Positions 7,499-15,381 of a DNA stretch of 52,244 nt are shown in pieces (the first letter of the stretch is position 1; each line of letters starts with the position of its first letter). The notes below the pieces were generated by a model. That model did no database searches. It was given only the letters and a program-made list of their open reading frames with translations, and was not told the origin of the DNA. This stretch comes from an uncultured Neglectibacter sp. GTDB taxonomy: Bacteria; Bacillota; Clostridia; Oscillospirales; Acutalibacteraceae. A program made the translations under genes and the position numbers. The stretch is from NCBI GenBank assembly GCA_904374805.1, contig CAJFEW010000010.1, positions 1 through 52,244 of the forward strand, written 5' to 3'.

Positions 7499-8653
7499 AT
7501 GAAGCCTTTTTGGAAACAGGGAAACAAGCGCCGGCTGCTCCGCGCTCTGCGCCTGTTCACCGTCAGTGTGGGAACCACCGCTGTCTGCATGCTGCTTTCT
7601 CTCAGCTTTTTAAAGCTGGACAGCCCTCCCACCGCTCTGGAAGCTTCTGTGTTCAACGGGGGAAAAGAATTTTCCGCCCAGAAAGAGGAGAGCGCTCCGG
7701 CTGCCGCCAGCACCGCAAGCCCTGGGGAAGTGATTCCCTTGGGCACCGTTTTCGGCATTAAACTTTTCACAGACGGGGTCATTGTGGCCTCCCTCTCAGA
7801 CATTTACACCGAAACGGGCGTGTGCTGCCCGGCGGCGGAGGCCGGCATTGAGCCGGGCGACTATTTGCTGCAGGCCAACGGCCAGGACATTCCCGACAAC
7901 ACCGCCCTGGCCCGTGCCATTGGCCAAAGCGGCGGGGAGCCTATCACTTTCCAGGTGCGCAGGGAACAAGAGATTTTCGAAACCCAGGTCACGCCGGTTT
8001 TCGGGGAAGGTTCCTTTAAAACCGGTATGTGGGTTCGGGACAGCGCCGCTGGAATTGGGACCCTCACCTTCTATGACCCGGCCTCCGGCCTTTTTGCCGG
8101 CTTGGGCCACGGCATTTGCGATATGGACACCAGCGGCGTGATGGCCCTGAAATCCGGCGAGCCCGCGCCCATCACCCTCAGCGGCATTGTAAAGGGAGAG
8201 GAAAACAGCCCCGGCCAGCTGCGGGGCTATTTCTCCTCGGACCAGCCGCTGGGCAGCCTCCTGCAAAATAAGGACACCGGTGTGTACGGCACTTTGGATA
8301 ACCCACCGGAAGGAGAAACGGTGGAGATCCTCCCCCGGGAGGAAATCCACTGCGGCCCTGTGCAGCTGTTGGTCACGTTGGATGAAAGCGGTCCGCAGCC
8401 CTACGACGCCGAAATCCTACAAATTCTAGACCTAGAGCAAAAGACAAAAAACCTGGTGGTCCAAGTGACGGACCCCAGGCTTTTGCAGGCCACAGGCGGC
8501 ATTGTACAGGGCATGAGCGGCTGTCCCCTTTTGCAGGATGGAAAGCTGGCAGGAGCGGTCACCCATGTCTTTACAGAAGACCCCACAACTGGATATGGTA
8601 TCTGTGCCCAAACCATGTGGGAGGAAAGCCAAATATGTAGTGTGTCGAAGTAG
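7499..8653 (+). CDS. spoIVB: SpoIVB serine peptidase (S55), sigma-K checkpoint protease
   Basis: SpoIVB is made in the forespore, crosses into the intermembrane space and triggers processing of pro-sigma-K. This 384-residue protein has a single N-terminal membrane anchor (about residues 13-35), a PDZ domain (about 95-165, with the EAGIEPGDYLL core), and an S55 peptidase domain with AGLGHGI (catalytic His) and GMSGCP (catalytic Ser340) followed by GAVTHVFTEDPTTGYG. Most family members read GMSGSP; here the residue after the Gly is Cys, while the catalytic Ser is kept. ATG7499 has GGAAAGGG upstream; ATG7487 is an alternative. It lies directly before spo0A, the conserved order in spore-forming Firmicutes. 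Confidence 0.92.
   Translation: MKPFWKQGNKRRLLRALRLFTVSVGTTAVCMLLSLSFLKLDSPPTALEASVFNGGKEFSAQKEESAPAAASTASPGEVIPLGTVFGIKLFTDGVIVASLSDIYTETGVCCPAAEAGIEPGDYLLQANGQDIPDNTALARAIGQSGGEPITFQVRREQEIFETQVTPVFGEGSFKTGMWVRDSAAGIGTLTFYDPASGLFAGLGHGICDMDTSGVMALKSGEPAPITLSGIVKGEENSPGQLRGYFSSDQPLGSLLQNKDTGVYGTLDNPPEGETVEILPREEIHCGPVQLLVTLDESGPQPYDAEILQILDLEQKTKNLVVQVTDPRLLQATGGIVQGMSGCPLLQDGKLAGAVTHVFTEDPTTGYGICAQTMWEESQICSVSK
8643..8649 (+). promoter_or_regulatory. 0A box overlapping the spoIVB stop codon
   Basis: TGTCGAA is a perfect core Spo0A-binding site. It lies about 95 bases before the spo0A -35 and overlaps the last codons of spoIVB (TCG AAG TAG), so it may be coincidence. A near match, TTTGTCGGAA on the minus strand at 8722-8731, lies immediately upstream of the spo0A -35. 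Confidence 0.4.
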
Positions 8654-8737
8654 CTCGAAGGGCAAAAAACCCCGGTCTTAAGCCATTTTTCGCCGTTTTT
8701 CGGCAAGATAATTTTCCAGATTTTTCCGACAAACCAC

Positions 8738-8766
8738 TTGCCATAAGTATGATCTTATGGTAAAAT
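8738..8766 (+). promoter_or_regulatory. Sigma-A type promoter of spo0A
   Basis: TTGCCA, a 17-base spacer and TAAAAT lie 35 bases before the spo0A start codon, giving a short leader with the RBS AGGAGG. A near-consensus 0A box (minus strand 8722-8731) directly abuts the -35, a position suitable for Spo0A control of its own gene. Confidence 0.65.
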
Positions 8767-8800
8767 CTTTTCACAATAAACCAGTACCAGGAGGTTCGTC

Positions 8801-9565
8801 ATGGAAAAAGAAAGTACGATAATTATTAGTTCGGAAGACGGCGAATGGGACCGGGAACCGATCCAGAAATTATCCCAACGGGGGGTGAAAGTCCTCTTTC
8901 TAAAGCGGGATAGCAGCCTGCTTTTGGAAAAAATTCGAGAAGAACGCCCCCAGCTGGTCATGATGGAATTTCTCATGCCCGGCCTCGACGCCGTGGGAGT
9001 GATCCACGCGGTGAACCAAGACGCCTCCGTGGATAACCCCCTATACATAATCACCGCCTCTTATACCAACCCTGTCATCGAGCGGGAAATCGCCTCTGCC
9101 GGCGCAGCGTATTTCGCCCTAACCCCCTATGATCAAAACGAAATGGCTGACCGGGTGCTTTCTCTGCTCTCCATGCGGGGAAAGCACTTTGACTCGGAGC
9201 CCGCCAGCGCCAGCCTGCGCATGCAGGTTACGGAAATCCTCCACCAAATTGGCGTGCCTGCTCACATCAAGGGATATCACTACCTGAGGGACTCCATCCT
9301 CATGGCTGTGGAAGATCCTGAACTGATCAACGCCGTGACCAAACAGCTGTATCCCAGCGTGGCAAAACGCTACAACACCACCAGTTCCCGGGTGGAGCGG
9401 GCCATACGCCATGCCATTGAAGTGGCCTGGGACCGGGGAGACGTGGATGTGCTGAACTCCTACTTCGGCTACACCATTCACAACACCCGGGGAAAACCCA
9501 CCAACAGCGAATTCATCGCCATGATCTCGGATAAACTCTGTCTGCAGATGGCCAGCGCCTCCTGA
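8801..9565 (+). CDS. spo0A: Spo0A, sporulation master regulator, with degenerate receiver domain
   Basis: Response regulator that commits Clostridia and Bacilli to sporulation; 254 residues. The C-terminal DNA-binding domain (about 135-254) is highly conserved, including the recognition helix [16 protein letters not shown]. The receiver (1-120) is not: the phosphoacceptor position, in [14 protein letters not shown], is Glu56 instead of Asp; the essential Lys of the LKPFD motif is Thr108 (ALTPYD); and the acidic pair DD of the first strand is Ser-Glu (residues 11-12). Thr85 is kept. The protein therefore probably cannot be phosphorylated in the usual way; Glu at the acceptor site could mimic phosphate. 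RBS AGGAGG precedes ATG8801. Identity is secure by DNA-binding domain and by spoIVB synteny. Confidence 0.95.
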   Translation: MEKESTIIISSEDGEWDREPIQKLSQRGVKVLFLKRDSSLLLEKIREERPQLVMMEFLMPGLDAVGVIHAVNQDASVDNPLYIITASYTNPVIEREIASAGAAYFALTPYDQNEMADRVLSLLSMRGKHFDSEPASASLRMQVTEILHQIGVPAHIKGYHYLRDSILMAVEDPELINAVTKQLYPSVAKRYNTTSSRVERAIRHAIEVAWDRGDVDVLNSYFGYTIHNTRGKPTNSEFIAMISDKLCLQMASAS

Positions 9566-9599
9566 CAAGCTAAGGATACTATAAAACCCCTTACTAATT

Positions 9600-9606
9600 T
9601 GTCGAA
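9600..9606 (+). promoter_or_regulatory. 0A box downstream of spo0A
   Basis: TTTGTCGAAA (9598-9607) contains the perfect TGTCGAA core in an AT-rich intergenic sequence 34 bases after the spo0A stop. No gene start lies immediately to the right on the plus strand; the next feature is a hairpin at 9667. It may control a short transcript or be incidental. Confidence 0.4.
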
Positions 9607-9666
9607 ATATGAAGGATCCTCCCATTTTCTTGTAAAAAAATTGTGAACGGGCGCAATATATAGTAG

Positions 9667-9698
9667 AACTCCGGCGGATGCCATCATCCGCCGGAGTT
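9667..9698. terminator. Perfect 14-bp hairpin between spo0A and the CAT-like gene
   Basis: AACTCCGGCGGATG and CATCCGCCGGAGTT pair fully around a CCAT loop. It stands between two convergent genes, so it probably ends both transcripts, although the T run is short on the plus strand (TTTCGTCT family tail). Confidence 0.65.
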
Positions 9699-9718
9699 TC
9701 GTCTAATAAGCAAAATCA

Positions 9719-10369
9719 CTACATATTCCCTTCTGCGCCGTACAACTCCCGGTCCAGCAGCTGCTGCAGCTCTTCCACAAACCTGCAAACGTGGAACCCG
9801 TCGCACACCCCGTGGTGCACCTGTACGGCCAGCGGCAGCAACCATTTACCCTGAACCTCGTGTACCTTCCCCATGGTAAAAATCGGCAACAAATGCCGTT
9901 CTCCCCGGGGCAGGTCCAGATGAAACCCTGTAAAAGTCTGCCAGGGAATCATGGAAATGTCGCACAGGTTTTCCGGAGGATGAGGCTTTCCCCAAAACCC
10001 TTCCCTGGCGCCGTACAGCCGCAAGTCCTCCTGGTACCGGGCGCAAAACTCCCGGTAATCTGGGGAAAACTGGGTCCAAAGGCAGGAAAAAGTCTCTGTC
10101 TCCGGATGGAACACCGTGTAGCAGGGGGAAATTTCCTCAAACCATCCCAGCCTGCCTTCCCCATCAAAGGCCATGCGAAATTCCCGATGCCGGTTGGCCA
10201 CAGCGCACAGCCCATACAACAGGGCGGGATACAGCCGCTCCCCCCTCTTCTTCAGCTGTGTCACGTCCACATCCACACACATGCTGTAAAAGCAGGGGAC
10301 CTGGGAGGTATAGTGAGCAAAGTGCTCCCGCCGGTTCCAAGTCTGCAGGTCCATCTCATGGAAAATCAT
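9719..10369 (-). CDS. Chloramphenicol acetyltransferase-like (CatA family) acyltransferase
   Basis: Trimeric acetyl-CoA dependent O-acetyltransferase fold; 216 residues, the normal CatA length. The catalytic HHGVCDG motif is intact near residue 190 (VQVHHGVCDGFHVCRF), with HF at the N-terminus (RREHFAHY) and the usual Tyr/Phe-rich substrate region. If active on chloramphenicol it would inactivate the drug by 3-O-acetylation, but chromosomal family members can act on other substrates. ATG10369 is preferred: AAAGGAG lies 11 bases upstream, whereas the GTG at 10381 overlaps it. It is the last of three minus-strand genes (ROK regulator, MFS transporter, this enzyme), 40 bases after the transporter, so it is likely co-transcribed with them. 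Confidence 0.85.
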   Translation of the reverse strand: MIFHEMDLQTWNRREHFAHYTSQVPCFYSMCVDVDVTQLKKRGERLYPALLYGLCAVANRHREFRMAFDGEGRLGWFEEISPCYTVFHPETETFSCLWTQFSPDYREFCARYQEDLRLYGAREGFWGKPHPPENLCDISMIPWQTFTGFHLDLPRGERHLLPIFTMGKVHEVQGKWLLPLAVQVHHGVCDGFHVCRFVEELQQLLDRELYGAEGNM

Positions 10370-10409
10370 CCCACACCACACTCCTTTACGGGGTACAAAA
10401 CTCTGTTCT

Positions 10410-11585
10410 TTAAGCGGCTTTCCCCGCTTTTTTGTAGGAACGAACCCGCTCTGTTCCCAGGATCATCAAGGCTAAAAACACCAGCAGGTACAGGGGCAGC
10501 AGGCGAACATCCAGGGCCTCCGCCAGCAGGCCAAAAACAGGGGACACCACCGTGGTGCCCACGTAGGCGCAGGCCATCTGCACGCCCATCATGGCCTGGG
10601 AGATCTTCTTGCCAAACACCTGGGGCGTCTGGTGCAGCATGGCCGGATAGATGGGCGCGCAGCCGCCCCCAATCAAACACAGGGCCACAGGAATCCGCCA
10701 CACCGGCAGGGGAAGCAGCAGAAGCGCCACGCCGCACAAGGCCAACGCCTGCCCCACCCGGATGAGAGAGGGGCTATCCAGCTTCATGGACACAAACCCG
10801 GAAAGCAGCCGTCCCACCGTAATGCCCAAAAAGAACAGGGAGCTCCAGCTGGCGGCGGTGTGTTCGTCCACTCCATACCCGGTTACCGCATAGCTGCTGG
10901 CCCAAAGATTGGTGGTGGTCTCCACAGCACAGTAGCAGAAAAATCCCAGCAGAGCCGCTTTGGCCCGGGGAATTTGAAACACCTTCTTCAAGGAGAGGGC
11001 CACCACGGCCTCCCCGTTCTCCTCCCCTTGGGGCGCCTCCGCCCTTTTCCACAGGGGAAGGGACACTGCCAAAATCGCCACCAGCACGGTTTGCAGCAGT
11101 CCAATGGTCAGGTATCCTCCCTGCCAGTTGTTGTTTTGCTGGATCCAAAAGGCCATCACCATAGGGCCCGCCGTAGCGCCGATGCCCCAAAAGCAGTGGA
11201 GCCAGCTCATGTGCCTGGCCTTGTAGTGGAGCGCCACAAAATTGTTCAGCCCCGCATCCACAGACCCGGCCCCCAATCCCAGAGGGACGGCGCACAGGCA
11301 GAGCCACCACACAGAGGGGGAGACGGCAAATCCCAGCAGGGCCCCGGCGGTCATGGCGACGCTGACCAGCGTCACCCACCCTGTGCCAAACCGGGCCAAC
11401 AGGCGGGCGCTGAGCAAACTGGAGACCACCGTGCCGCAGGACACGATCATGGAGATCATGCCCGCAAAAGACATGGGGGCCTCCAACTCCTTCTGTATGG
11501 AGGGCCACGCCGAACCCAGCAGGGAATCCGGCAGCCCCAGGCTGATAAAAGCCACGTAAATCAAAACAAGCAGCGCAGTCATCAT
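10410..11585 (-). CDS. Major facilitator superfamily transporter
   Basis: Integral membrane protein of 391 residues with about 12 hydrophobic segments in the MFS layout. The loop after helix 2 reads LLARFGTGWV, a weak form of the MFS A-motif. The N-terminal GLPDSLLGSAWPSI and the GAGSVDAGLNNFVA stretch near residue 110 resemble the FucP-like or YfkF-like sugar/drug permease group. ATG11585 has AGGAG nine bases upstream, in the last codons of the ROK gene. Only four bases separate it from that gene, so the regulator and transporter are one transcript. Substrate unknown; a sugar or a toxic compound are both plausible given the ROK and CAT neighbours. Confidence 0.85.
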   Translation of the reverse strand: MMTALLVLIYVAFISLGLPDSLLGSAWPSIQKELEAPMSFAGMISMIVSCGTVVSSLLSARLLARFGTGWVTLVSVAMTAGALLGFAVSPSVWWLCLCAVPLGLGAGSVDAGLNNFVALHYKARHMSWLHCFWGIGATAGPMVMAFWIQQNNNWQGGYLTIGLLQTVLVAILAVSLPLWKRAEAPQGEENGEAVVALSLKKVFQIPRAKAALLGFFCYCAVETTTNLWASSYAVTGYGVDEHTAASWSSLFFLGITVGRLLSGFVSMKLDSPSLIRVGQALALCGVALLLLPLPVWRIPVALCLIGGGCAPIYPAMLHQTPQVFGKKISQAMMGVQMACAYVGTTVVSPVFGLLAEALDVRLLPLYLLVFLALMILGTERVRSYKKAGKAA

Positions 11586-11589
11586 ACTC

Positions 11590-12621
11590 TTACAGCTCCT
11601 CCTCGCTCTTCCCAAATAGAGTTTCTTTCAGCTGGGTCAAGGCCAAGGCCTGCATGCCCACTTCGTAATCGGGCCCCAGGTCCCGCCGGACTTCCAGCTC
11701 CAAGCCATACAGCCCACGGAAGCGCTCCTCCACCAAGGCGCGGATCCGCTCCGCCGCCCCGAACCGGAAAAAATCCCCGTAGAGCACCACCCGGTCTGGG
11801 GCCACATAGACACAGGCCTCCGCCACCACCCGGGCGGCGGCCCACTCCACTGCCCCGCGGTCCTCATAGTCCAAGGATTCCCAGCCCACCGTGGGCGGGA
11901 GAAAATGGAATTCTCCCACAAAGCCCCGGTGCCCTGGCCAGGGCCGTCCCTCCAGAACAAGCCCCATGCCCGGCAGAAAGCTTTGGGGAAAATAGAACCC
12001 CGCCGTCAGCCCCTGGCTTTTTTCCGGGGCCAAGCCCTGCACATAGCCCAGCATGGCGGCGTCAATGTCGTTGGCAGGCCGCACAGGCACCCCATACAGA
12101 CTTTCCCAGCGGCGGGGAATCGTCTCCCCTTCCAACACAGGGTGGTCGCAAAATACCACACGGCCTCCGTCCACTTGGCCGGGCAGCCCCAAGGCAATCC
12201 CTGCGATGCCCGGAACCCGCTCAAAGGTCCTGGCCAACAGCCGGTCCAGCAGCTCCGGACGCAGTTCCTCCATGGCCTCTCCGTCCCGGTAGACAGGATC
12301 CCCAAACAGGTTGTAAACCGTCAGCCGCACCTGGTTGCGCCCCTCCAATCGGTAGAGCCGCATGGCAGCCACTTTATGCCGCTCCCCCACGTACCGGTAC
12401 CGCACCGAGGGCCTGCCTCCCTCCGAAGGGACGCTGCCTTTTTCTTCCACCTCCCCACGCTCCTGCATGGCGGCAAGCAGCGTTCCCACCGTCATGGCGC
12501 TGAGCCCGGTCTTTTGGGCCAGCTGCTGCCGGGTGGCCTCCCGGCGTTCCAGCAAAACCTGCCGCACCACCCTTTCGTTGTGCCGCCGCACCTGCGCATT
12601 GCTGGCTGTCTTCATAGGCAT
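11590..12621 (-). CDS. ROK family transcriptional regulator
   Basis: Sugar-responsive repressor type (NagC/XylR/Mlc); about 343 residues. An N-terminal winged helix (residues about 5-70, with RQQLAQKTGLSAMTVGTLLAAM as the helix-turn-helix) is joined to a ROK kinase-like domain (GIAGIALGLPGQVDGG and GHRGFVGEFHFLP). The Cys-rich zinc motif CxCGxxGC of typical ROK proteins is missing, as is a clear kinase site, so it senses rather than phosphorylates. The start is uncertain: ATG12621 or ATG12615, with a poor RBS. It is the first gene of the operon with the MFS transporter and the CAT-like enzyme and has a near-consensus promoter. Confidence 0.85.
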   Translation of the reverse strand: MPMKTASNAQVRRHNERVVRQVLLERREATRQQLAQKTGLSAMTVGTLLAAMQERGEVEEKGSVPSEGGRPSVRYRYVGERHKVAAMRLYRLEGRNQVRLTVYNLFGDPVYRDGEAMEELRPELLDRLLARTFERVPGIAGIALGLPGQVDGGRVVFCDHPVLEGETIPRRWESLYGVPVRPANDIDAAMLGYVQGLAPEKSQGLTAGFYFPQSFLPGMGLVLEGRPWPGHRGFVGEFHFLPPTVGWESLDYEDRGAVEWAAARVVAEACVYVAPDRVVLYGDFFRFGAAERIRALVEERFRGLYGLELEVRRDLGPDYEVGMQALALTQLKETLFGKSEEEL

Positions 12622-12666
12622 CACTTCCACTAGCACTTTTTAAAACACATTGATTAAGTTACCTGC

Positions 12667-12695
12667 ACTATACCACAGCTCTGCCCGGTTGTCAA
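12667..12695 (-). promoter_or_regulatory. Sigma-A promoter of the ROK-MFS-CAT operon
   Basis: Minus strand TTGACA, 17 bases, TATAGT. The AT-rich stretch between this promoter and the ROK start (about 12640-12660) is a likely place for a ROK operator, though I found no clean palindrome. Confidence 0.75.
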
Positions 12696-12821
12696 GAAAT
12701 CCTTTGTTTTTCCGGAGAAAAAACGCCCAAAAGACAAGGCCGGCGCCTCCCTCTTCGGGAAAACACAGAATATGCCCCTGCGCCCACAGCGCAGGGTTCC
12801 TCCTCTTACAGGACAGGCGGC

Positions 12822-12860
12822 AAAAAAGCGCCGGAGGCCCCCAGGCCCCCCGCGCTTTTT
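12822..12860 (-). terminator. Terminator of the aldose epimerase gene
   Basis: On the minus strand AAAAAGCGC and GCGCTTTTTT bracket a GC-rich inner hairpin (GGCC repeats), ending in T residues. It lies 23 bases after the stop of the epimerase gene. Confidence 0.7.
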
Positions 12861-12882
12861 CCGCTTTTTTGCGCTCCCCGGC

Positions 12883-13761
12883 TTACAGAAGCTTCACCGT
12901 GAAAGCATAGTCCTTTTTCTCCCCCTGGGGCAGCAGCTGCATCCCCTTCTTCTGGGCAAAGTCGTCCCCCTCCGTGGTCAAGGTGGCGCAGCCGGTCCAG
13001 GGCTCTAGGCACACATAGGGGCCGTCGTTCTTTGCGGACCAAATGCCCAGCATGGGGAACTGGGAAAAGTCCATCTCCACCCCTTTGCCCGTGGCGGGAT
13101 GCACCACCTGCACCCAGGTGGAGCGCAGCCCCTCAAACACCAGCGCGTCGTTGTAGAACAGCTCATGCCGCAGAGGGATCTCCCGCTGGTTCTCCAGGGT
13201 ATAGGCGGTCTGGGTGGGGTCGATGAGGCAGGAATCCGCCTGGATCACCGGGCACTTCTGGGTCTCCGGCTGTTCAAACCGGATGACGTATTCCTCAAAA
13301 GAGGCCTCTTCCCCCACCGGGATGTTAAAGCCCGGGTGTCCACCCACCACAAAGGGCAGGGGCTTGTCCCCTGTGTTTTCCACCGTAAAGGCGGTGGTGT
13401 ATCCCGTGTCTGTCAGGGTATAGGTCACCGTCAAGGCGAAATCAAAGGGATAGCAGGCACGGGTGGCTTCTGTGGGCGTAAGCCTCAGGGAGAGAGTCCC
13501 CTCCCCTTGGGACTGCAGGGCAAACTCCGAACGCTTGGCAAATCCATGGCGGTTCATCTCCACCCATTGCCCGTCGATCTTCGCCCGGTTTTCCCGCAGG
13601 GCCCCCACAATGGGGAACAGCACCGGGGCATGCTCGCGCCAGTACTCCGGCTTTCCCGTCCACAGGGCTTCAAAGCCGTCGGGCCCTTTCAGGGAAACCA
13701 GCTGGGCGCCCAGGGAATCCACCTGGGCTGTGTACGTTCCGTTGGTCAGCGTGTAAAGCAT
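12883..13761 (-). CDS. Aldose 1-epimerase family protein (GalM/LacX-like)
   Basis: Beta-sandwich mutarotase-like protein of 292 residues. GGHPGFNIP near residue 150 carries the family His, and LEPWTGC near residue 258 carries the likely catalytic Glu. The N-terminal APVLFPIVGALREN stretch with an Arg fits the LacX/YphB group of GalM homologues, which act on free or phosphorylated sugars. ATG13761 follows a good AAGGAGGAG; upstream frame extension has no support. Transcribed alone from a sigma-A promoter divergent from dtd, and ended by a terminator. Cytoplasmic; exact sugar unknown. Confidence 0.88.
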   Translation of the reverse strand: MLYTLTNGTYTAQVDSLGAQLVSLKGPDGFEALWTGKPEYWREHAPVLFPIVGALRENRAKIDGQWVEMNRHGFAKRSEFALQSQGEGTLSLRLTPTEATRACYPFDFALTVTYTLTDTGYTTAFTVENTGDKPLPFVVGGHPGFNIPVGEEASFEEYVIRFEQPETQKCPVIQADSCLIDPTQTAYTLENQREIPLRHELFYNDALVFEGLRSTWVQVVHPATGKGVEMDFSQFPMLGIWSAKNDGPYVCLEPWTGCATLTTEGDDFAQKKGMQLLPQGEKKDYAFTVKLL

Positions 13762-13854
13762 GAAAACTCCTCCTTCTCCTGCGCAGGCCCTGCCGGGGTT
13801 GCCCCAGGGAAATAGGGCGCCGGTTTCCGGGGACAAGGCCTACCTTTACATTCT

Positions 13855-13883
13855 ATTATAGCAGGCGTTCTTCCCCAGCGCAA
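13855..13883 (-). promoter_or_regulatory. Sigma-A promoter of the aldose epimerase gene
   Basis: Minus strand TTGCGC, 17 bases and a perfect TATAAT. It is divergent from the dtd promoter about 30 bases away. Confidence 0.65.
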
Positions 13884-13912
13884 GAAAGGCCTTGCATTTC
13901 CTGTCAACGGCA

Positions 13913-13941
13913 TTTACTCCGGGGAAAAAATATGCTAGGAT
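13913..13941 (+). promoter_or_regulatory. Sigma-A type promoter of dtd
   Basis: TTTACT, 17 bases and TAGGAT precede dtd by about 30 bases. The match is moderate but the spacing and position are right. Confidence 0.5.
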
Positions 13942-13973
13942 AGAACCACCAAACAAAGGGGGAGTGTATGCCC

Positions 13974-14429
13974 ATGCGAGCTGTAATCCAGCGCGTCAGC
14001 CGCGCGGAGATCACCATAGACCACAGAGAAACCCGAAGCATCGGCCCCGGACTGGTTGTCTTTTTGGGCGTGATGCAGGGAGACGGAGAGGCCCAGGCGG
14101 ATTTCCTGGCGGAAAAAGTCCACGGGCTGCGGGTCTTTACCGACGAAAACCAGAAGATGAACCTGTCCCTGGAGGACGTGCAGGGAGAGCTGCTGGTGGT
14201 GTCCAACTTCACCTTGGGCACAGACTGCAAAAAAGGCCGGCGGCCTTCCTTTGACCTGGCGGCCCCGCCCCAGGAGGCGGACCGGCTGTACCAGCGCTTT
14301 GTGGCGCATGCCAAGGAACAGGGCATCCGCAAGGTGGAGACCGGGGAGTTTGGCGCTCACATGGATGTGCTCTGCGCCAACGACGGCCCGGTCACGCTGA
14401 TCATCGACACGGAAAAAATAGGGAAATAA
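13974..14429 (+). CDS. dtd: D-aminoacyl-tRNA deacylase
   Basis: Removes D-amino acids and glycine wrongly attached to tRNA, a proofreading step in translation. The 151-residue protein has the two family signatures: SNFTLGTDCKKGRRPSF (the SQxTL...KGxRPSF motif) and NDGPVTL, the Gly-cisPro type motif that completes the active site across the dimer. MRAVIQRVSRA is the usual N-terminus; ATG13974 has GGGGGAG nine bases upstream, while ATG13968 is too close. It begins a three-gene plus-strand run with the acyltransferase-like and DUF5655 genes. Confidence 0.95.
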   Translation: MRAVIQRVSRAEITIDHRETRSIGPGLVVFLGVMQGDGEAQADFLAEKVHGLRVFTDENQKMNLSLEDVQGELLVVSNFTLGTDCKKGRRPSFDLAAPPQEADRLYQRFVAHAKEQGIRKVETGEFGAHMDVLCANDGPVTLIIDTEKIGK

Positions 14430-14459
14430 CCGTTTATGGAAACAGGGGAGGAACGTTCT

Positions 14460-15368
14460 ATGAACCGTGACTTTTTAGAGCTTTTTATGGAGAAAACCAG
14501 CTTTCCAGAAGAGGCCCGGCAGGAGCTGCGCCGCTGCAACCAGCTGCTGGACGGAGCCGGCTTAGGGGAGGCGCTGCAGGGGGCAGTGTCCTTTTTCTAC
14601 CACAGCCAGTGCTCTGTCAAAGCGGTGGAGCCTTTGCTGCAGGGGGTCGCCGCCTCCAGCGGCATCTCTGTGTACACCGTGTGGCTTCTGTTCCTGATGC
14701 AGGCAGCCCAGCGGGCCCGCAGGGATTACCTGGCCCAGGGCGTCTGTGAGGAAATTTTCTGGGACACCTTCTGCGACCTGCGGTACAAGCTGCTGGAGTG
14801 CAAAACCATCCACGGGGTGTGGGGAAACTTTGTGGCCTCTTGGTACCCCATCTTCTACACCTGCCAGATTGTCAAGCTGGGGCGGCTGGAGTTTGAAAAC
14901 GCCGTCTACGAAGAGGAGGAACCTTATGAGGGCCACGGAATTCTTCTGCGAAAAGGGGATCCTGTCAAGAGCATCCACATCCCCTCCAGCGGGGAGCCCT
15001 TTGGATTGGAGGCCCGGTTGGACTCCTACCGGCGGGCCTATGCGTTTTTCCAGGAGGAACTGCAGGGGAAACCTCTGGTCTGCACCTGCCACTCCTGGCT
15101 GCTCTATCCTCCCTACAACCAAGTCTTTTCCCCCACCGGAAACACGGCGGACTTCCGAAAGGACTTTCAGATTTTGGGCGGGGAGGCCCAAGAGACCTTC
15201 CACGACGCCTGGCGGGTGTTCGGGGCGGACTATCAAAAGCCGGTGGAGGAGCTTCCTGAAAAAACCTCCATGCAGCGTGCCTTTAAGGCGTGGCTTTCAG
15301 CGGGCCAAAAGCCGGGAGAGGGCTTCGGCGTGCTGGTCTTTGACGGAGAGCGCCTGCTGACCCGCTGA
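14460..15368 (+). CDS. Acyltransferase domain-containing protein (GNAT_C/DUF5596 type)
   Basis: Protein of 302 residues matching the Firmicutes family with an N-terminal all-helical DUF5596 region and a C-terminal GNAT-like acyltransferase domain. The features I recognise are KSIHIPSSGEPF near residue 172 and the CTCHSWLLYPPYNQ stretch near residue 214. Its biochemical role is not known to me. ATG14460 has GGGGAGG upstream. It lies 30 bases after dtd and 13 before the DUF5655 gene, so the three are probably one operon, ended by the terminator at 15808. Confidence 0.7.
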   Translation: MNRDFLELFMEKTSFPEEARQELRRCNQLLDGAGLGEALQGAVSFFYHSQCSVKAVEPLLQGVAASSGISVYTVWLLFLMQAAQRARRDYLAQGVCEEIFWDTFCDLRYKLLECKTIHGVWGNFVASWYPIFYTCQIVKLGRLEFENAVYEEEEPYEGHGILLRKGDPVKSIHIPSSGEPFGLEARLDSYRRAYAFFQEELQGKPLVCTCHSWLLYPPYNQVFSPTGNTADFRKDFQILGGEAQETFHDAWRVFGADYQKPVEELPEKTSMQRAFKAWLSAGQKPGEGFGVLVFDGERLLTR

Positions 15369-15381
15369 GGAAACCTGCCTT

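Noticed and set aside
8507-8524. Loss of the SpoIVB catalytic residue (GMSGCP instead of GMSGSP)
   Set aside because: By analogy with GDSGGP the catalytic Ser is the first one, which is kept; only the position after the Gly changed to Cys.
10632-12503. 623-codon plus-strand frame across MFS and ROK genes
   Set aside because: Pro/Arg/His-rich antisense translation typical of shadows; both minus-strand genes have family motifs.
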